Shown here one piece after another: positions 45,640-56,839 of a DNA stretch of 64,000 bases (positions within the stretch are counted from its first letter, which is position 1; each line of letters starts with the position of its first letter). A program made the position numbers and the translations under genes. Origin of the DNA: Bradysia coprophila (Eukaryota > Arthropoda > Insecta > Diptera > Sciaridae); assembly GCF_014529535.1 (NCBI RefSeq), contig NW_023503409.1, positions 9,424,390 to 9,488,389 of the forward strand. The letters are read 5' to 3'. The notes under the pieces are model-generated. The model was not told the origin of the DNA. It saw only the letters and a list, made by a program, of their open reading frames with translations, and ran no database searches.

Positions 45640-45738
45640 ATTTTGGTCCTAGTTTTCGTTGACAAATGTAGTAATGCTTATTTTGTAGAAAAATTCCTAC
45701 CGTCATTTGACAGTTACGCAAACTAGGACCAAAACAAT
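45640..45738. repeat. Short inverted repeat TTTTGGTCCTAGTTT
   Basis: TTTTGGTCCTAGTTT near 45640 pairs with AAACTAGGACCAAAA near 45719-45735 around an 80-base loop. Small MITE-like unit. Confidence 0.6.
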
Positions 45739-46554
45739 TTTTCAATTCACGTGTGTGGCATAAAGCTCCTTTTCCAGTAAAGTGTTGCAAAGTCGAATCG
45801 CAAAAAAAAACCAAACGCTAAGAAAAACCAAAGCGTGAATTATCGCCAAGAAAAATCGCCAAAACGTATGAAGTTTCGCCAGGTACAAAGAAATAAAAGT
45901 TTGTATGTCTTCCCGAAATTTCACGTCTGAGCGTCTTTTCTTGGCGATGCTTCACCTTCACCTTCTATCGCCACAATACTTTAGCTTTCAAGACAGTTCC
46001 AAATTTCATTCATTCATTCATTCTCGCCTCGCCATACAGCGTTGGAAATCGCGCATACGTCGTGGTGCAAAGGCCCAGTTACTTTGACACATCAGACGCT
46101 TTGGATCGTTAAACTTTAACTTTTCTATTCATACAATTCGCGTTGGTGCGGGTCTCTCAAGTGTGATAATTACTTTTCTCTAACCCAAACGCGATGTTAG
46201 CTCATTTTAATTAAGCTGACAAATTACAATTGATGGCAAACCAACAATCAATGTGATTTTCGATTCGTTAGATGCGTGAATATTGAATATAACACTACAC
46301 ACACTATAACATCAGCACCAAAATTAAAATATTTCTCTGGGTCTGAATCTACAACTTTTGCGTACAGGCGCAGAATGCCTCACCCTCAGCGATATCAGTT
46401 ATGTTTTAAGTAAACAAAAGTCACTTTCACCATTTAGAGTTTTTTGATTGATATATCATGTCTTTTGGAGTTTTAGGGTCGATCGTAATTGTTTAAACGT
46501 TTACAATTAGTATCTGCAGTTGAAAATAGCAATTACCACAACTTCTTAACATTT

Positions 46555-46768
46555 AAGTATAGTTTCCACTTAAAAAGAACACTCCGTTTAGCCTCCGTTT
46601 ACATGACAGTTGTAAAATAGAACAAAAGAACTGTCACGCAAACGGAGTGGAAATTGAATTTATTTCAATTTTGTACTCCGTTTACGTGACAGTTCCTTTG
46701 TTCTATTTTAAAACTGTCATGTAAACGGAGGCTAAACGGAGTGCTCTTTTTAAGTGGAAACTATACTT
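46555..46768. mobile_element. 214-bp near-perfect palindromic MITE
   Basis: The ends AAGTATAGTTTCCACTTAAA and the complement pair, and pairing continues through CTCCGTTTAGCCTCCGTTTA to the centre. The inner parts also contain further CTCCGTTTAC and GTGACAGTT repeats. The arms are nearly perfect, so the insertion is recent. Confidence 0.85.
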
Positions 46769-47079
46769 TAGCCTCTGTGTTGTAATTATGGTACTATACG
46801 ACACAACTTGACTATTGTGCAATAGAACCACTTATTGTGTATGTAGTGGTAACGAATCCCGGCAAAACTCTTTCAGAGCAAAGTTGGACGCAGTCTACAG
46901 TCTATATGTGTGATAACTTCTAAAACAAGTGATATCACTAGAGGTGAAGCTGTCAGCGTCGTTACGCAAAATTGAATTTCACAGCCAATTAATTGAAATT
47001 AGCTGGCATAGTTTTCCAAACCATTCGACAATCAATTTTTTCAGAAAATATTTGAACGAACAGAATTTTGACTGATAAA

Positions 47080-47197
47080 TTTTCAACAAAAAATTTACCA
47101 AAAAAATTCTGCGTCGCATGTGGCAGATTAAAGTTCTCCGTGAGCATCTTTGCGACTTTGCGACGCAGAATTTTTTTGGTAAATTTTTTGTTGAAAC
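47080..47197. mobile_element. Hairpin with ACCAAAAAAATTCTGCGTCG arms
   Basis: TTTCAACAAAAAATTTACC at 47080 pairs with GGTAAATTTTTTGTTGAAA ending at 47197, including TTCTGCGTCGCA and complement. The flank at 46890-46985 (GATATCACTAGAGGTGAAGC, CGTTACGCAAAATTGAATTT) resembles the arms of the foldback at 54784-55131. Confidence 0.75.
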
Positions 47198-47369
47198 TGC
47201 GGATTGTTTGTGATCGTGTTGTTCTGGACGCCATGGTAATGGGGGACTGAAGTTTCCATAATTTCGATAGACAACATAATTCTAAGCAAAAAATTATTCT
47301 ACACTCTCGTAAAATTACAAACATTTATATTTTTAATTAATTGTTTTCTGATTTTCAAAGATCACGAGG

Positions 47370-48000
47370 TTTCCATCTGCCGTATTTTTCGAGTTATGGC
47401 TGACATAGCTCGCACTTAAAACGCTCATAGCTCTCAAATAAGAGACTTTTTAGGGAAACCATGAAACACGCATCGACTAGAATCTAAAACTCTATAAATT
47501 TGTATTTTAAACAATTTCTGAGTTATGTGTCCTATAGCTCTTAAGCTTAACACGCTGATAGCTCCGAAATTATAAGCTTTTATAAAAAATTAGTTTCAAA
47601 TTAGTTTCTTAGAATTACGTCCTTAACATACTCTGAAAATTTCAGCCAAATCCGCCGGTAAATTCAAAAGTTTCGTTGTAACAAAGTGACAAAGTAACAA
47701 AGGTTGGTAAAATTCATCAATTTCAAAATGTATGAAAATCAATTTCTTCATACAAATTTCTACAAATTTCCAAGTTTTGAAATTTAATATATCGGCCAAA
47801 TCTTAACCTTATGAGGCGTGTGATAGCTCGTTGAACTCGTATGGACGCCCAGATTACGAATAAAATACTTTGGGGGAAGTAGGAGCGGAGGGGGAAAAGT
47901 CAAAAGAGTTGTGTATGTTCCTCAGTCCTACGGAAAAAACATTTTTCAGTGTGAACGGACTTGTGTCACGGCCCTTCACTAACGTAGGGCCATGATTTGT
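47370..48000. mobile_element. Family A element, copy 3 (right end)
   Basis: It ends with GTGTGAACGGACTTGTGTCA and CACTAACGTAGGGCCATGAT, the inverse of the left terminus at 27597. It shares the CGCTCATAGCTC, GGGAAACCATG and GCCGGTAAATTCAAAAG blocks with copy 1. The left half is missing. Confidence 0.8.
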
Positions 48001-48261
48001 TTTATATGGATGGTAATTGAATATTAAAAAGAATGTGGATAAAAAAGTTTCAAATTTAGGCCCTTGGACTAAGGCCGCTTTGTGGCCCTGTGTGGCCTTT
48101 TTGTTTCGTTTGACAGATAATTCAATACCGAAAGGAAATTGGTAAAAAAAGTTGTAAATTCGGATTCCAAAAATTACATCGTAAACTTTTGTTTTATACT
48201 TGAGAAGTACTTCGTACGGGCTTTTGTAAGCTAAGCGTAATTTTAAAGAAGAACACTTACA

Positions 48262-48935
48262 GTTAAATTAAAAAATTTTCTTTACCGTGAATTACTCTAC
48301 GAAAAGAAAACTCTTTCGAGTACTGTGGAACGACAACAAATTCAAAACAAATTTTACGCGCCTTATTGTTCCAACATTAAAATTTTTTATTCGGGAAAAA
48401 ATTCCCCGAAAACGACAATTTTATAAAACGATTTTAATGACACAATCCAAAAGGTAAAACAAACATTTCCTCCCTCGAACACTCCAGAAAATGTAACCGA
48501 TCACAATATTACACAATAAACTACAAATTTACGCTGATTCTTTCTGATTCTTTCTTTTCGTAGAGTAATTCACGGTAAAGAAAAATTTTTAATTTGATTT
48601 AGCTGCCAAGCAAGATTGAGTAGAGTGTCTATTTATCCGAATTTATTTTGCTATCTTGGATAGAAAGAATTAGGTTTTCAGTACACTCAGACTGACAAAA
48701 ACAAACATTTTTTTCCTTCGAGAAACCTCTATATGTGACGTCACGATCCTTTGTTTCGCAATATGCCGTTCAGACTGTGTTGTGTTGTGATCAAATTCAA
48801 ATTATTTTTTAGTTTGAATTTGAACACGCTGATATGCACATGGTTGCGAGCAACAAAGGTGCACTGATGAGTCTTATAAAGACGAAATCAGCGTAAATTT
48901 GTAGTTTATTGTGTAATATTGTGATTACTTACAGT
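48262..48935. repeat. Two interlocking inverted repeats
   Basis: 48262-48310 (TTTACCGTGAATTACTCTAC) pairs with 48551-48600. In addition, 48490-48540 (CACAATATTACACAATAAAC) pairs with 48885-48935, so the second repeat starts inside the first. This looks like overlapping or nested foldback insertions. Confidence 0.7.
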
Positions 48936-49521
48936 TAATTTGCAAAAATATGCAATAAAGTCAAGTACGCAATAAGGTTACGGAAGCATTTTGATAACGG
49001 ATGAATAAGGGTTACGGGCTTATTAGGGCTACGGACATATAATGGTTTCGGGCAAAATAGGTTTACGGGTCGTACGGGACGGGGCTCAGTCGCAGCAAAC
49101 GCTCCGACTGTTCTGATGGCTTGTTTTTGGAAAAGTAACAGCCGCAATAAAATATGGCTGGTGATTTGAAACAAGATTGAGGACATGTAACAGGTAATAA
49201 ATAAATACAGTCAGGTTTGGAATTGTGTTACGGACGTAGAAGCTAGCGATTTCCTAACAAAAAAAATACTGGTTACAGCAAACACAATCTTTGCGCTTCC
49301 CTCATTATAACGAATATTTGATCCACGCTGTTCAAAAATACCTTATCTCCTCATATGTTATTATCTTTGATTATTCAACAACGTACAACGCGTTATCTAA
49401 TCGATTCTCTCAACAAATTGTAATTAATTCAAAAAGAATGTTCCTATGTCACTCTACAAGTTTGTGCACATCCATAACAAGAAACTGTCGTTATTGTATA
49501 AAGCAAAAAGAAAATTCTTTG

Positions 49522-52500
49522 ATGGCATCCAACACCAATCTAGAGCGGTCAGAGCCGTGTGGCGCCAGACAGAACCCTAAACAATCCACTTCGAAAGGTT
49601 ATACTCTAAATTCAACATTTCTCAACCTGAAGAGTTCTAGCTTGCGTGGTGTGCCATTCCCAAATATTTTCAATTGGTTGAAAGGTAAACGAAATGTTCG
49701 CGTCCGGACAAAAATTAATTTGACGAAAGTGTGGTAAATACCCGTGTGGAATTAGAAATGTTATCGTAATGGGTGGTCGAGGGGGAAATAGTGAGACAGG
49801 TGATATTGACCAGACACCGTTCGAATAAGGTTGGATGGGATCGTGGGGATCGTAGTTCGAACTACGTGAGGAAACTATGTCCCATCTACTTCCATTAGCG
49901 TCTATTGGCGTACTATTCCCTTCTATTGATTGGTCACCAATACTGCAGTAATTTGTAAGAAAAACAATCGTTTTTTTTTCAAAAATATTTGTGACCGATT
50001 TTGCAGAAGATTGTCTTTTATAAAATTTTGAAAAAAGCTTCATAAAAACAATCTCTAAAATTTAGATGTTAAAAAACAATCTCTCGAAAAATCTTATTGG
50101 TCGATTTCATAAAAAAACAATCTGCAATTTTTAGCGATCTCTTCTTTTTCAGCCTGTTTCTATCCACTGCTGGACGTAGGCCTCCCCAATTCTCTTCCAT
50201 TCCGAACGATCCGTTGCCACTTGTTGCCAATTTGCGCCTGCAATTCGCTTTATACTATTATTCCATCACTCTGGTGGTCTACCTCTAGGTCTTGTTTTGG
50301 GTGGTCTCCAGTTCAAGATCTTGGTCTTGGTCTTGGGTCTTGGTGATTTGGTCCAACGTTCGTCCGTCCTTCTTGCGATATGTCCCGCCCAGCTCCACTG
50401 TAAAGATGCTATTCTTTCCATGACATCAACGACTTTAGTTTGTTGTCGAATCCATTGATTTGTCATTCTATCTCTGAGCGGAATTCCAAGCATACTTCGT
50501 TCCATGGCTCTTTGTGCCACTCTTAGTTTATCACACGTATCGAACACTCTACGTTTCAGACTATTGTTCATTTTGCTTTTGAAAATTAGCCTGAGTTCAT
50601 CTTCAGACCGATTTTGTTTGACTCCTCATTTAACTGTTGTAACATAATTTGCGCCTGATCTAGATCAGCTGCCATCACTCCAGTCTAATTTCTTAAAAAT
50701 ACTCTCCAGAATCAATGTGAATGAGGCTTTTAAGCCCCATAAGAAAATGTTGCTTTTTAACGGAGATATTCAAGTTTTTAGTTTTACACTAAACCGGTTA
50801 TTTTACCGGTATTACCGGTTCGCGACACCCAAAAAAAATTAGTTCCACAACTTTGACCCCTCTATCATATTCCATAGTCAAATTTTCGATAAGTTCCCCA
50901 GCGCGCGCGGATGGACATAAGAACCCAGACTATGTTGGGATATTGCATATTGATGAAAATTTAATTATTTACACATCTAGTCAAACGCCACGATGATAAT
51001 CTGGGACCATACTGGCGTGTTCATAATAAACTTTACGATTTAAACGATTTCATCGTAAAACATCCGGGCGGCGCTGACTGGTTACAATTTACTAAAGGTA
51101 TCGATATCACTGAAGCATTTGAGGCGTCACACATCCGCAGCTTTCCAAAAGTGCAACACATTCTGGCCAAGTATTATGTCAAAGACATCGAATCACCACG
51201 AAATAGCCCGTACACGTTCGATGATAATGGCTTTTACCGAACGTTGAAACGCCGAGCTGACCCAATTTTGCAAAAGGTGGGATCCGGATCCTCTCCCAAG
51301 ATTCTTATGATTCAAGACAGTTTGGCTATTTCATACATAATTCTCGCATCGTTGGGCATTGCAACATCTAGCAGAAGTCTACAAATACTAGCCGGCATTG
51401 CGCTTGGAATGTGTAGCATTGGAGGACATAATTTCCTGCACAAGGCAGATAATTGGCGACAATATTACCTTGATTTGTGTCCCTTATCATCGTTTGAATT
51501 TCGCATAACACATGCATTCAGTCACCATCTCTATCCGAATACAGTTCTTGTAAGTAAATGTACCTACCTCAGTACGATGTAGGCCAAGTACCGTGTTCTC
51601 AAAAAGTGTTCGTACATTTAAGTAGACGAGATCGGAAAATCATATTAGATTTTCATACGAAGAGCTTCTGGTATGCCATGGATATAAAAGTGTGACGTCG
51701 ATGCGGCGCAAAATTTGAAAATTGAAATTAAAAAATAGATAACAATTTTCTATTAAAAGACATTGTTTCGCATGGAAAGCGTGAAACAGTCGACTTACAT
51801 GAGACTCTCTTTAGTTGTATTGTTAACGATAATAGACAGTTTGCGCAAATGACGTATAAATTATACGTCGACTTATAAATATAAACTTATAAGTTATATG
51901 TAAGTCAGTTATAAGTTATAAGTCGTAAGTTATAAGTTATAAGTCGACTACTGATAAGGTCAAATTTATAAGTGCTTAAGTTTATACGTGAAACCATTAA
52001 ACGTCAGAGGTTAATACGTCATACGTCTCTAAGTGATAAGTCCATAAGTGTTCACGATTAAACCATATGAATGAAATATACAAGTACGATATTATGTATC
52101 ATATACACGCGCCAGGCAATGATTTATAGACATCTTCGTTGCTATATTACGTTTAAAAAAGTGACAGAATTCTATTACCTTTTCATTAGTGTTCGCTCCG
52201 GTCAAAGGTGTACACTTTAAGACTGGTTATTAGGACCTGACATATTGCCTTAGTACACCTAGCTTTCAAATCAAAAGGAAAAACCATTTTCTGACAATAA
52301 CCTTAAGAATAGATGGAAAATGGGAAATTTACTGGTAATTGAGTTACAAACAAATTTTTTTTTTATTTTTTGTCGATGGAGAACCTAATTATAAGACACT
52401 TTGTCTCGTATCATATGCCAAAAAAAGTTAAAACTTTTTTTATAAATCATTTTGAAAGTCACTAAAAACACGAAAAATCGAATAGAAATACAGTATGTCA

Positions 52501-54439
52501 TCAAAAATTTTTGTATTTCGATTCGAATTTACGTGTTTTCAGTGACTTTCAAAATGATTTATAAAAAAAGTTTTAACTTTTTTTGGCATATGATACGAGA
52601 CAAAGGTTCTCCATCGATAAAAAATAAAAAAAAATTTGTTTGTAACTCAATTGTGGGTCATAATGTATGATTATTTGTTGTTTGATCTTGTTTTCTGTTT
52701 GTAAATATCCTGACATCATTGTGCAATCGAAACATAATATTACCAAAAAATTGTTGGATTTTGAGAAATATCCTAAAACGGAATTGCATATTACCGAGAC
52801 TCCTTTCAAATCAAACGGTTTCTAAATTCGGAATGTTTGGCATTTGTCCGTTTCCGCAAAGATGATATAATAAAACTCACCACAAATTTGTGTCATTACT
52901 TATGGACTTATCACTTATAGACGTATGACGTATGAACGTCATTTGCACAAACTGTCTAATAAACGAGCGACTACTGCCATTTTTGTCTACTCCTGATTAT
53001 AAAATCAACTGACTTTGTTTGTTTACGTGGACCAGCTGGTCAGACAGCTGAATCGAAATAGTGCACAAAATTGAAAGTCGTTCTCTGTAACTTGAGCAAA
53101 GAACTTGCTGGAAAGGTAAACAATGTAATAGTTTCTCCATACGTCAAGTTTTTTTATCGCTGTGACTATACGCACGCGAGTGCCATTCCACACAGATACA
53201 GATACGCGGGTTACACACCACAGTTGATGATAAAATGGCCGATTTCATACAAAAATTCACCTACTCTGATGATTCTCGTCGTCTTGATGATGTGGTGAAT
53301 TTTTTGTATATGTAAAGTCATCAGAAGTGGTGTGTTCCCGCGTATCTAATAAAATGGCGGTCTGCGTGAACTCCCCAAAGTATACAGCCTTGGTTTTAGA
53401 GTATTCACAAGCACGCGCGAATAGCAATTTCACATTGGATTTGGTCTTTTTTTATCACATATCACCGATTAATAATCAAAATTGGATCTTAAAAATGAAA
53501 AAAAAATAATTTTTCCTTCTGACTTTTGCTTTATAGGATTTTGAAGTTCTAATCGCTGAACCATTAATAAAATGGTTGCCAAATCCTACCAAAAATGTCG
53601 TACAGAAATATCTTGCTCCTTGCTACTTCTATTTTCTGTATTCCATTTTTATGTTAACACAACTTATTGGTCGTATAATTTCACTGGCAAACGGTCGGCA
53701 AAAACTGAGATGGGAAAATTTGATAATATTTCTCGAGCTAGGCGCAATTCTGACATTTGCACCCACAATTTGGGTGAGTGTTGAATGAAAAAAATCCGAA
53801 TCATTTCATATATTGCCTGGTGAGATGTGGTATTTTGAAACTCTGCATTGAAGAATGCAAAGCATCAAAGGACGGATACAATCATCTATCAGATCGAAAT
53901 TGAGGCAAAGTTTACCTAAAAATTTGTTTAGTTTGTTAAATGGAACTAATTCTCTTCAGATGGGACTAACCTCCTTTCTATTAATTGTTATGACGGCATC
54001 TTTCTGGTTCGTATTCGTTGGCTTCGCCCATCATCATCCGAACACTTTTCATGACGGAGATGAACCTCGACCGGAACCAGATTTCGGGTAAAATTAGTCA
54101 CAAGTTAACTTGCAAGACATTCCGCCTTGATGACACTTCTATATTAGACTCTGTCAACTGGATGCAACCATGGGCAAAACAGATTGGTTTCATAAGCCGT
54201 TAATATCAGTGTTGGTAACATTTGGTGAACATCCCTTTCATCATTTGTTCCCAACGGTGTGTCATTCAAAATTGGAATATCTTAAGCCGACGGTTTACCA
54301 AACGTTGCAGGAATTTGGAGAAGATTTACCGAAAGCATCACAGTTGGAACTCTTTCTCGGCGCTCAAGTGCAAATGGGTCGAACGGAAGGAACTACCTGG
54401 AAAAGCAGGAAAATCAATAGGAAATTGATGATTGGTTGA
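49522..54439 (+). CDS. Cyt-b5-r: Cytochrome b5-related protein: b5 heme domain fused to a desaturase-like membrane domain
   Basis: Exons 49522-49684, 50981-51549, 53537-53773, 53960-54087 and 54148-54439 (1389 nt, 462 aa). The cytochrome b5-like domain comes first, with heme-ligand motif HPGG at residues 82-85 (LNDFIVKHPGGADWL). A fatty-acid-desaturase-like membrane part follows with histidine boxes HNFLH (GGHNFLHKADNW), HAFSHH (THAFSHHLYPNT), AHHHP and GEHPFHHLFPT. Family members are ER membrane proteins resembling front-end desaturases; the exact substrate of insect Cyt-b5-r is not established. Splice choices are supported by continuity (FNWLKVKRHDDNLGPYW; FGLCQLDAT). The start ATG is the one giving a normal-length leader; an ATG further upstream in the same frame is possible. 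A few residues between exons 3 and 4 may differ. Intron 1 holds an RTE-like LINE fragment and intron 2 a large foldback element. Confidence 0.88.
50130..50625 (-). pseudogene. RTE-like non-LTR retrotransposon, C-terminal reverse-transcriptase fragment
   Basis: On the minus strand the sequence reads RVAQRAMERSMLGIPLRDRM, then WIRQQTKVVDVMERIASLQW, AGHIARRTDERWTKSPRP and RGRPPE. An in-frame TGA follows, then KRIAGANWQQVATDRSEWKR and IGEAYVQQW. This is the familiar C-terminal end of RTE-type LINE polyproteins. The fragment is 5'-truncated and carries at least one stop. It lies in intron 1 of the cytochrome b5-related gene, antisense to it. Confidence 0.85.
51834..52957. mobile_element. 1.1-kb foldback in intron 2 of the cytochrome b5-related gene
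   Basis: The ends AGACAGTTTGCGCAAATGAC and complement (GTCATTTGCACAAACTGTCT) bound the element. The left interior (51850-52060) is a low-complexity TTATAAGT/AAGTCGAC region. A second strong palindrome lies inside at about 52340-52640: GTCGATGGAGAACC with its inverse at 52607-52619, CATATGCCAAAAAAAGTTAA, and ATTTTGAAAGTCACT. Confidence 0.8.
53190..53391. mobile_element. Member of the AAAGTATACAGCCTT hairpin family
   Basis: The arms at 53200-53247 and 53296-53347 pair (GATACGCGGG, ACACCAC, CAAAAATTCACC). The right terminus CCCCAAAGTATACAGCCTT ends at 53391. It matches the right half of the element at 56650-56833; the left terminus is diverged. It lies in intron 2, close to the exon 3 acceptor of the b5-related gene. 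Confidence 0.7.
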
Positions 54440-54783
54440 ATATATCAAGTTTTTCAAATCGACTGAGTTTCTGGAAATAAACTATTCAAAATTGAAATCG
54501 AAATGAGTTTCCTGCATTCAAATCAAAAAAGTCGTCTATTTTTTCTAACAAATTCCAGAGAATTTTTGTAGTTTTTGATGAGCTTCTTCAATAATTTTGT
54601 ATTTTAAAGTCGGATTAGCTCAGTTTATTCTTTTATTACGCCAAATATTTCGACTTCAAATCGAAGTCATCATCAGTGGCTGTAACAAATTTCATCGAAA
54701 AATCAGCGCATTGGACACAATACAACTTTTGTTTTAATGTAAAATTACTTCAAGGTCAAAAATCAAATCATAAAGTAAATTAC
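54440..54783. other. 3' flank of the cytochrome b5-related gene
   Basis: Contains an AATAAA-like signal at about 54476 and a small hairpin CGACTTCAAATCGAAG near 54652. No gene seen. Confidence 0.5.
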
Positions 54784-55131
54784 ATCCCAACAAAAATCTC
54801 TTCGAGAAAAGTGTGACGCAGTCTTTGAAATACAATTTCTAAAATGAATGATATCGCTAGAGTTGACGCTTTCAGCTTCGTTACGCAAAAATTAAATTTT
54901 AGACCCAATTAGTTCCAATTAGGTCCAATTGTTTCCAGTCTAAATTTTTTTTGTACAAATTATTTGGCAGATGATGAGAAAACCTAAGCCAGCTTGTTTG
55001 AACTAATTGGGTGTAAAATTTAATTTTTGCGTAACGAAGCTGAAAGCGTCAACTCTAGCGATATCATTCATTTTAGAAATTGTATTTCAAAGACTGCGTC
55101 ACAATTTTCTCGAAGAGATTTTTGTTGGGAT
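54784..55131. mobile_element. 348-bp foldback element
   Basis: Terminal arms of about 125 bp start ATCCCAACAAAAATCTCTTC and continue through GTGACGCAGTCTTTGAAATA and GATATCGCTAGAGTTGACGC. The right arm is the near-exact complement. The centre contains GGCAGATGATGAGAAAACC. Related sequence occurs at 46890-46985. Confidence 0.85.
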
Positions 55132-55194
55132 ATCAGTCGTTTTAGAAGTGTAGTCAACACTGCTTTTTATAACAGTTTACAGTTTTAATTCAAA

Positions 55195-55462
55195 AATTTT
55201 ACGAAAATCGAAAATTTGACGAAATTCGAAAATTTGATGAAATTCGAAAATTTGACGAAATTCGAAAATTTGACGAAATTTGAAAATTTGACGAAATTCG
55301 AAAATTTGATGAAATTCGAAAATTTGATGAAATTCGAAAATTTGACGAAATTTGACAAAATTTGACGGAATTCGAAAATTTGACGAAAATCGAAAATTTG
55401 ACGAAATTCCAAAATCTGACGAAATTCAGAAAATTTGACGAAAATCGAAAATTTGACGAAAG
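55195..55462. repeat. 18-bp minisatellite AAAATTTGACGAAATTCG
   Basis: About 14 units of the 18-mer with CG/TG and single-base variants. Long open frames on the minus strand that read (I/V)KFSNF repeats are translations of this array and not genes. Degenerate arrays of the same unit (complement strand) are at 28590-28660 and 58115-58245. Confidence 0.9.
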
Positions 55463-55725
55463 TAATTCTCTATCTGCCACCATTCAAGAAATATCTCCAA
55501 AACCCCAATTGACCCACCCATTTCAAACTTTCGACATTTTTCACATATGCCCCTCTGTTCTACTCGTAAAGCTCTGAGACTTTGCCGAAGAAAGTAACTC
55601 TCTATCTGTCACCATTCAAGAAATACCTCTAAAAACATAATTGACCCACCCATTTCCAACTTTCGACATTTTTCACATATGCCCCTCTGTTCTACTCGTA
55701 AAACTCTGAGACTTTGCCGAAGAAA
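55459..55725. repeat. ~130-bp tandem duplication
   Basis: Two diverged copies of a unit start AGTAATTCTCTATCTGCCAC (55459) and AGTAACTCTCTATCTGTCAC (55590). They share GACCCACCCATTTC, TTCACATATGCCCCTCTGTT and CTGAGACTTTGCCGAAGA. A third unit starts near 55724 and decays. Confidence 0.85.
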
Positions 55726-56106
55726 GTAATTCTCTATCTCTCATAACCCAAAAAAATATTAGTCCTTTCATCCTACGCTCGAGTAGCTCAAAATTTGGTC
55801 ACTCTAATCACTCTAGCTCTAGCTCAAACGAATCTGCCCCGATTTTTTTAATTTTTTTGTTCGAATCGTGTTACGAATACCTTTCATTTGATGGGTCGCA
55901 CGCCTCTGTAGGTTTCAATACAGCTAAGCTACAGCCGAAAACACGTTCCCGACCCTCGAAAACCACACTCAGAAACCACTTCGAGGCCAATAAAACAAAA
56001 TTCTGATTTTTCCTGGGGTAATGGCGTATCACATTTTCATTTTTATGCCCACCCTGAGGTTACTGCAAAATTTCATGGAGATTGGCTGACTAGTTTCCGA
56101 GATCGA

Positions 56107-56146
56107 CCGTCGATAGATAGACAGATAGACAGATAGATAGAAACAT
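56107..56146. repeat. GATA/GACA microsatellite
   Basis: A run of CGATAGATAGACAGATAGAC-type tetranucleotides. Confidence 0.85.
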
Positions 56147-56238
56147 ACAGAGCAAGTTGAAAGATTTTGATTGTTTGGAAAACGTTAATTTGGTGAATTT
56201 TCTATCAAAATGACCAACTTCAAAACGATCTAACATAA

Positions 56239-56647
56239 GACATTCGACCACTGTTTCGATCTGAGAGAAAATTTAAATACGTCTCTCGACGTTTTGCATT
56301 AATATGCAGTTCAAAAATACCATTTCTCATCAGGCCATGGCGACAGTGGTACTCGATACAGTGCTCTAAGAACACTATACCGATTTGCACATGTGGGGGC
56401 TTTTGGTAAAGAAACCACCGGACTGGCCACGAGTTAGAAAAGTTTGATGATGAGTTGAAACTTCATTTCAACTATGATTCACTAAACTTTTTCGTGTGCA
56501 AATCGGTATAGTGTTCTTAGAGCACTGTATCGAGTACCACTGTCGCCAAGGCCTGATGAGAAATGGTATTTTTGAACTGCATATTAATGCAAAACGTCGA
56601 AAGACGTATTTAAATTTTCTCTCAGATCGAAACAGTGGTCGAATGTC
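56239..56647. mobile_element. 409-bp foldback with ~154-bp arms
   Basis: The left arm starts GACATTCGACCACTGTTTCG and runs to about 56392. The right arm starts near 56495 and ends with the complement at 56647. The arms are almost identical, including CAGTGGTACTCGATACAG and ACCATTTCTCATCAGGCC, and the loop is about 100 bases. Confidence 0.85.
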
Positions 56648-56649
56648 TC

Positions 56650-56833
56650 AAGGCTGTATACTTTGGGGAGGTCACGCAGATCGCCCTTTTTTTAGATACG
56701 CGGGAACACACCTTTTCCATACAAACAAATTCACCAATATTGAATTTGTATGGCGTGGAGAATTTTTTGTATGAAACGTGGTGTGTAACCCGCGTATCTG
56801 CATCTGCGTGACCTCCCCAAAGTATACAGCCTT
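56650..56833. mobile_element. 184-bp hairpin MITE directly abutting the previous foldback
   Basis: The ends AAGGCTGTATACTTTGGGGA and complement bound a palindrome including GGTCACGCAGAT and GATACGCGGG. It is related to the element at 53190-53391. It begins only two bases after the foldback at 56239-56647. Confidence 0.85.
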
Positions 56834-56839
56834 GCGAAT

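Noticed and set aside
50266-50571. A host gene encoding a basic 101-aa protein
   Set aside because: The sequence is the C-terminal end of an RTE-type LINE reverse transcriptase and continues in frame past a stop.
55185-55483. Long minus-strand open frames reading (I/V)KFSNF repeats
   Set aside because: They are translations of an 18-bp minisatellite, which stays open in several frames because 18 is a multiple of three; there is no codon-use or splice evidence.
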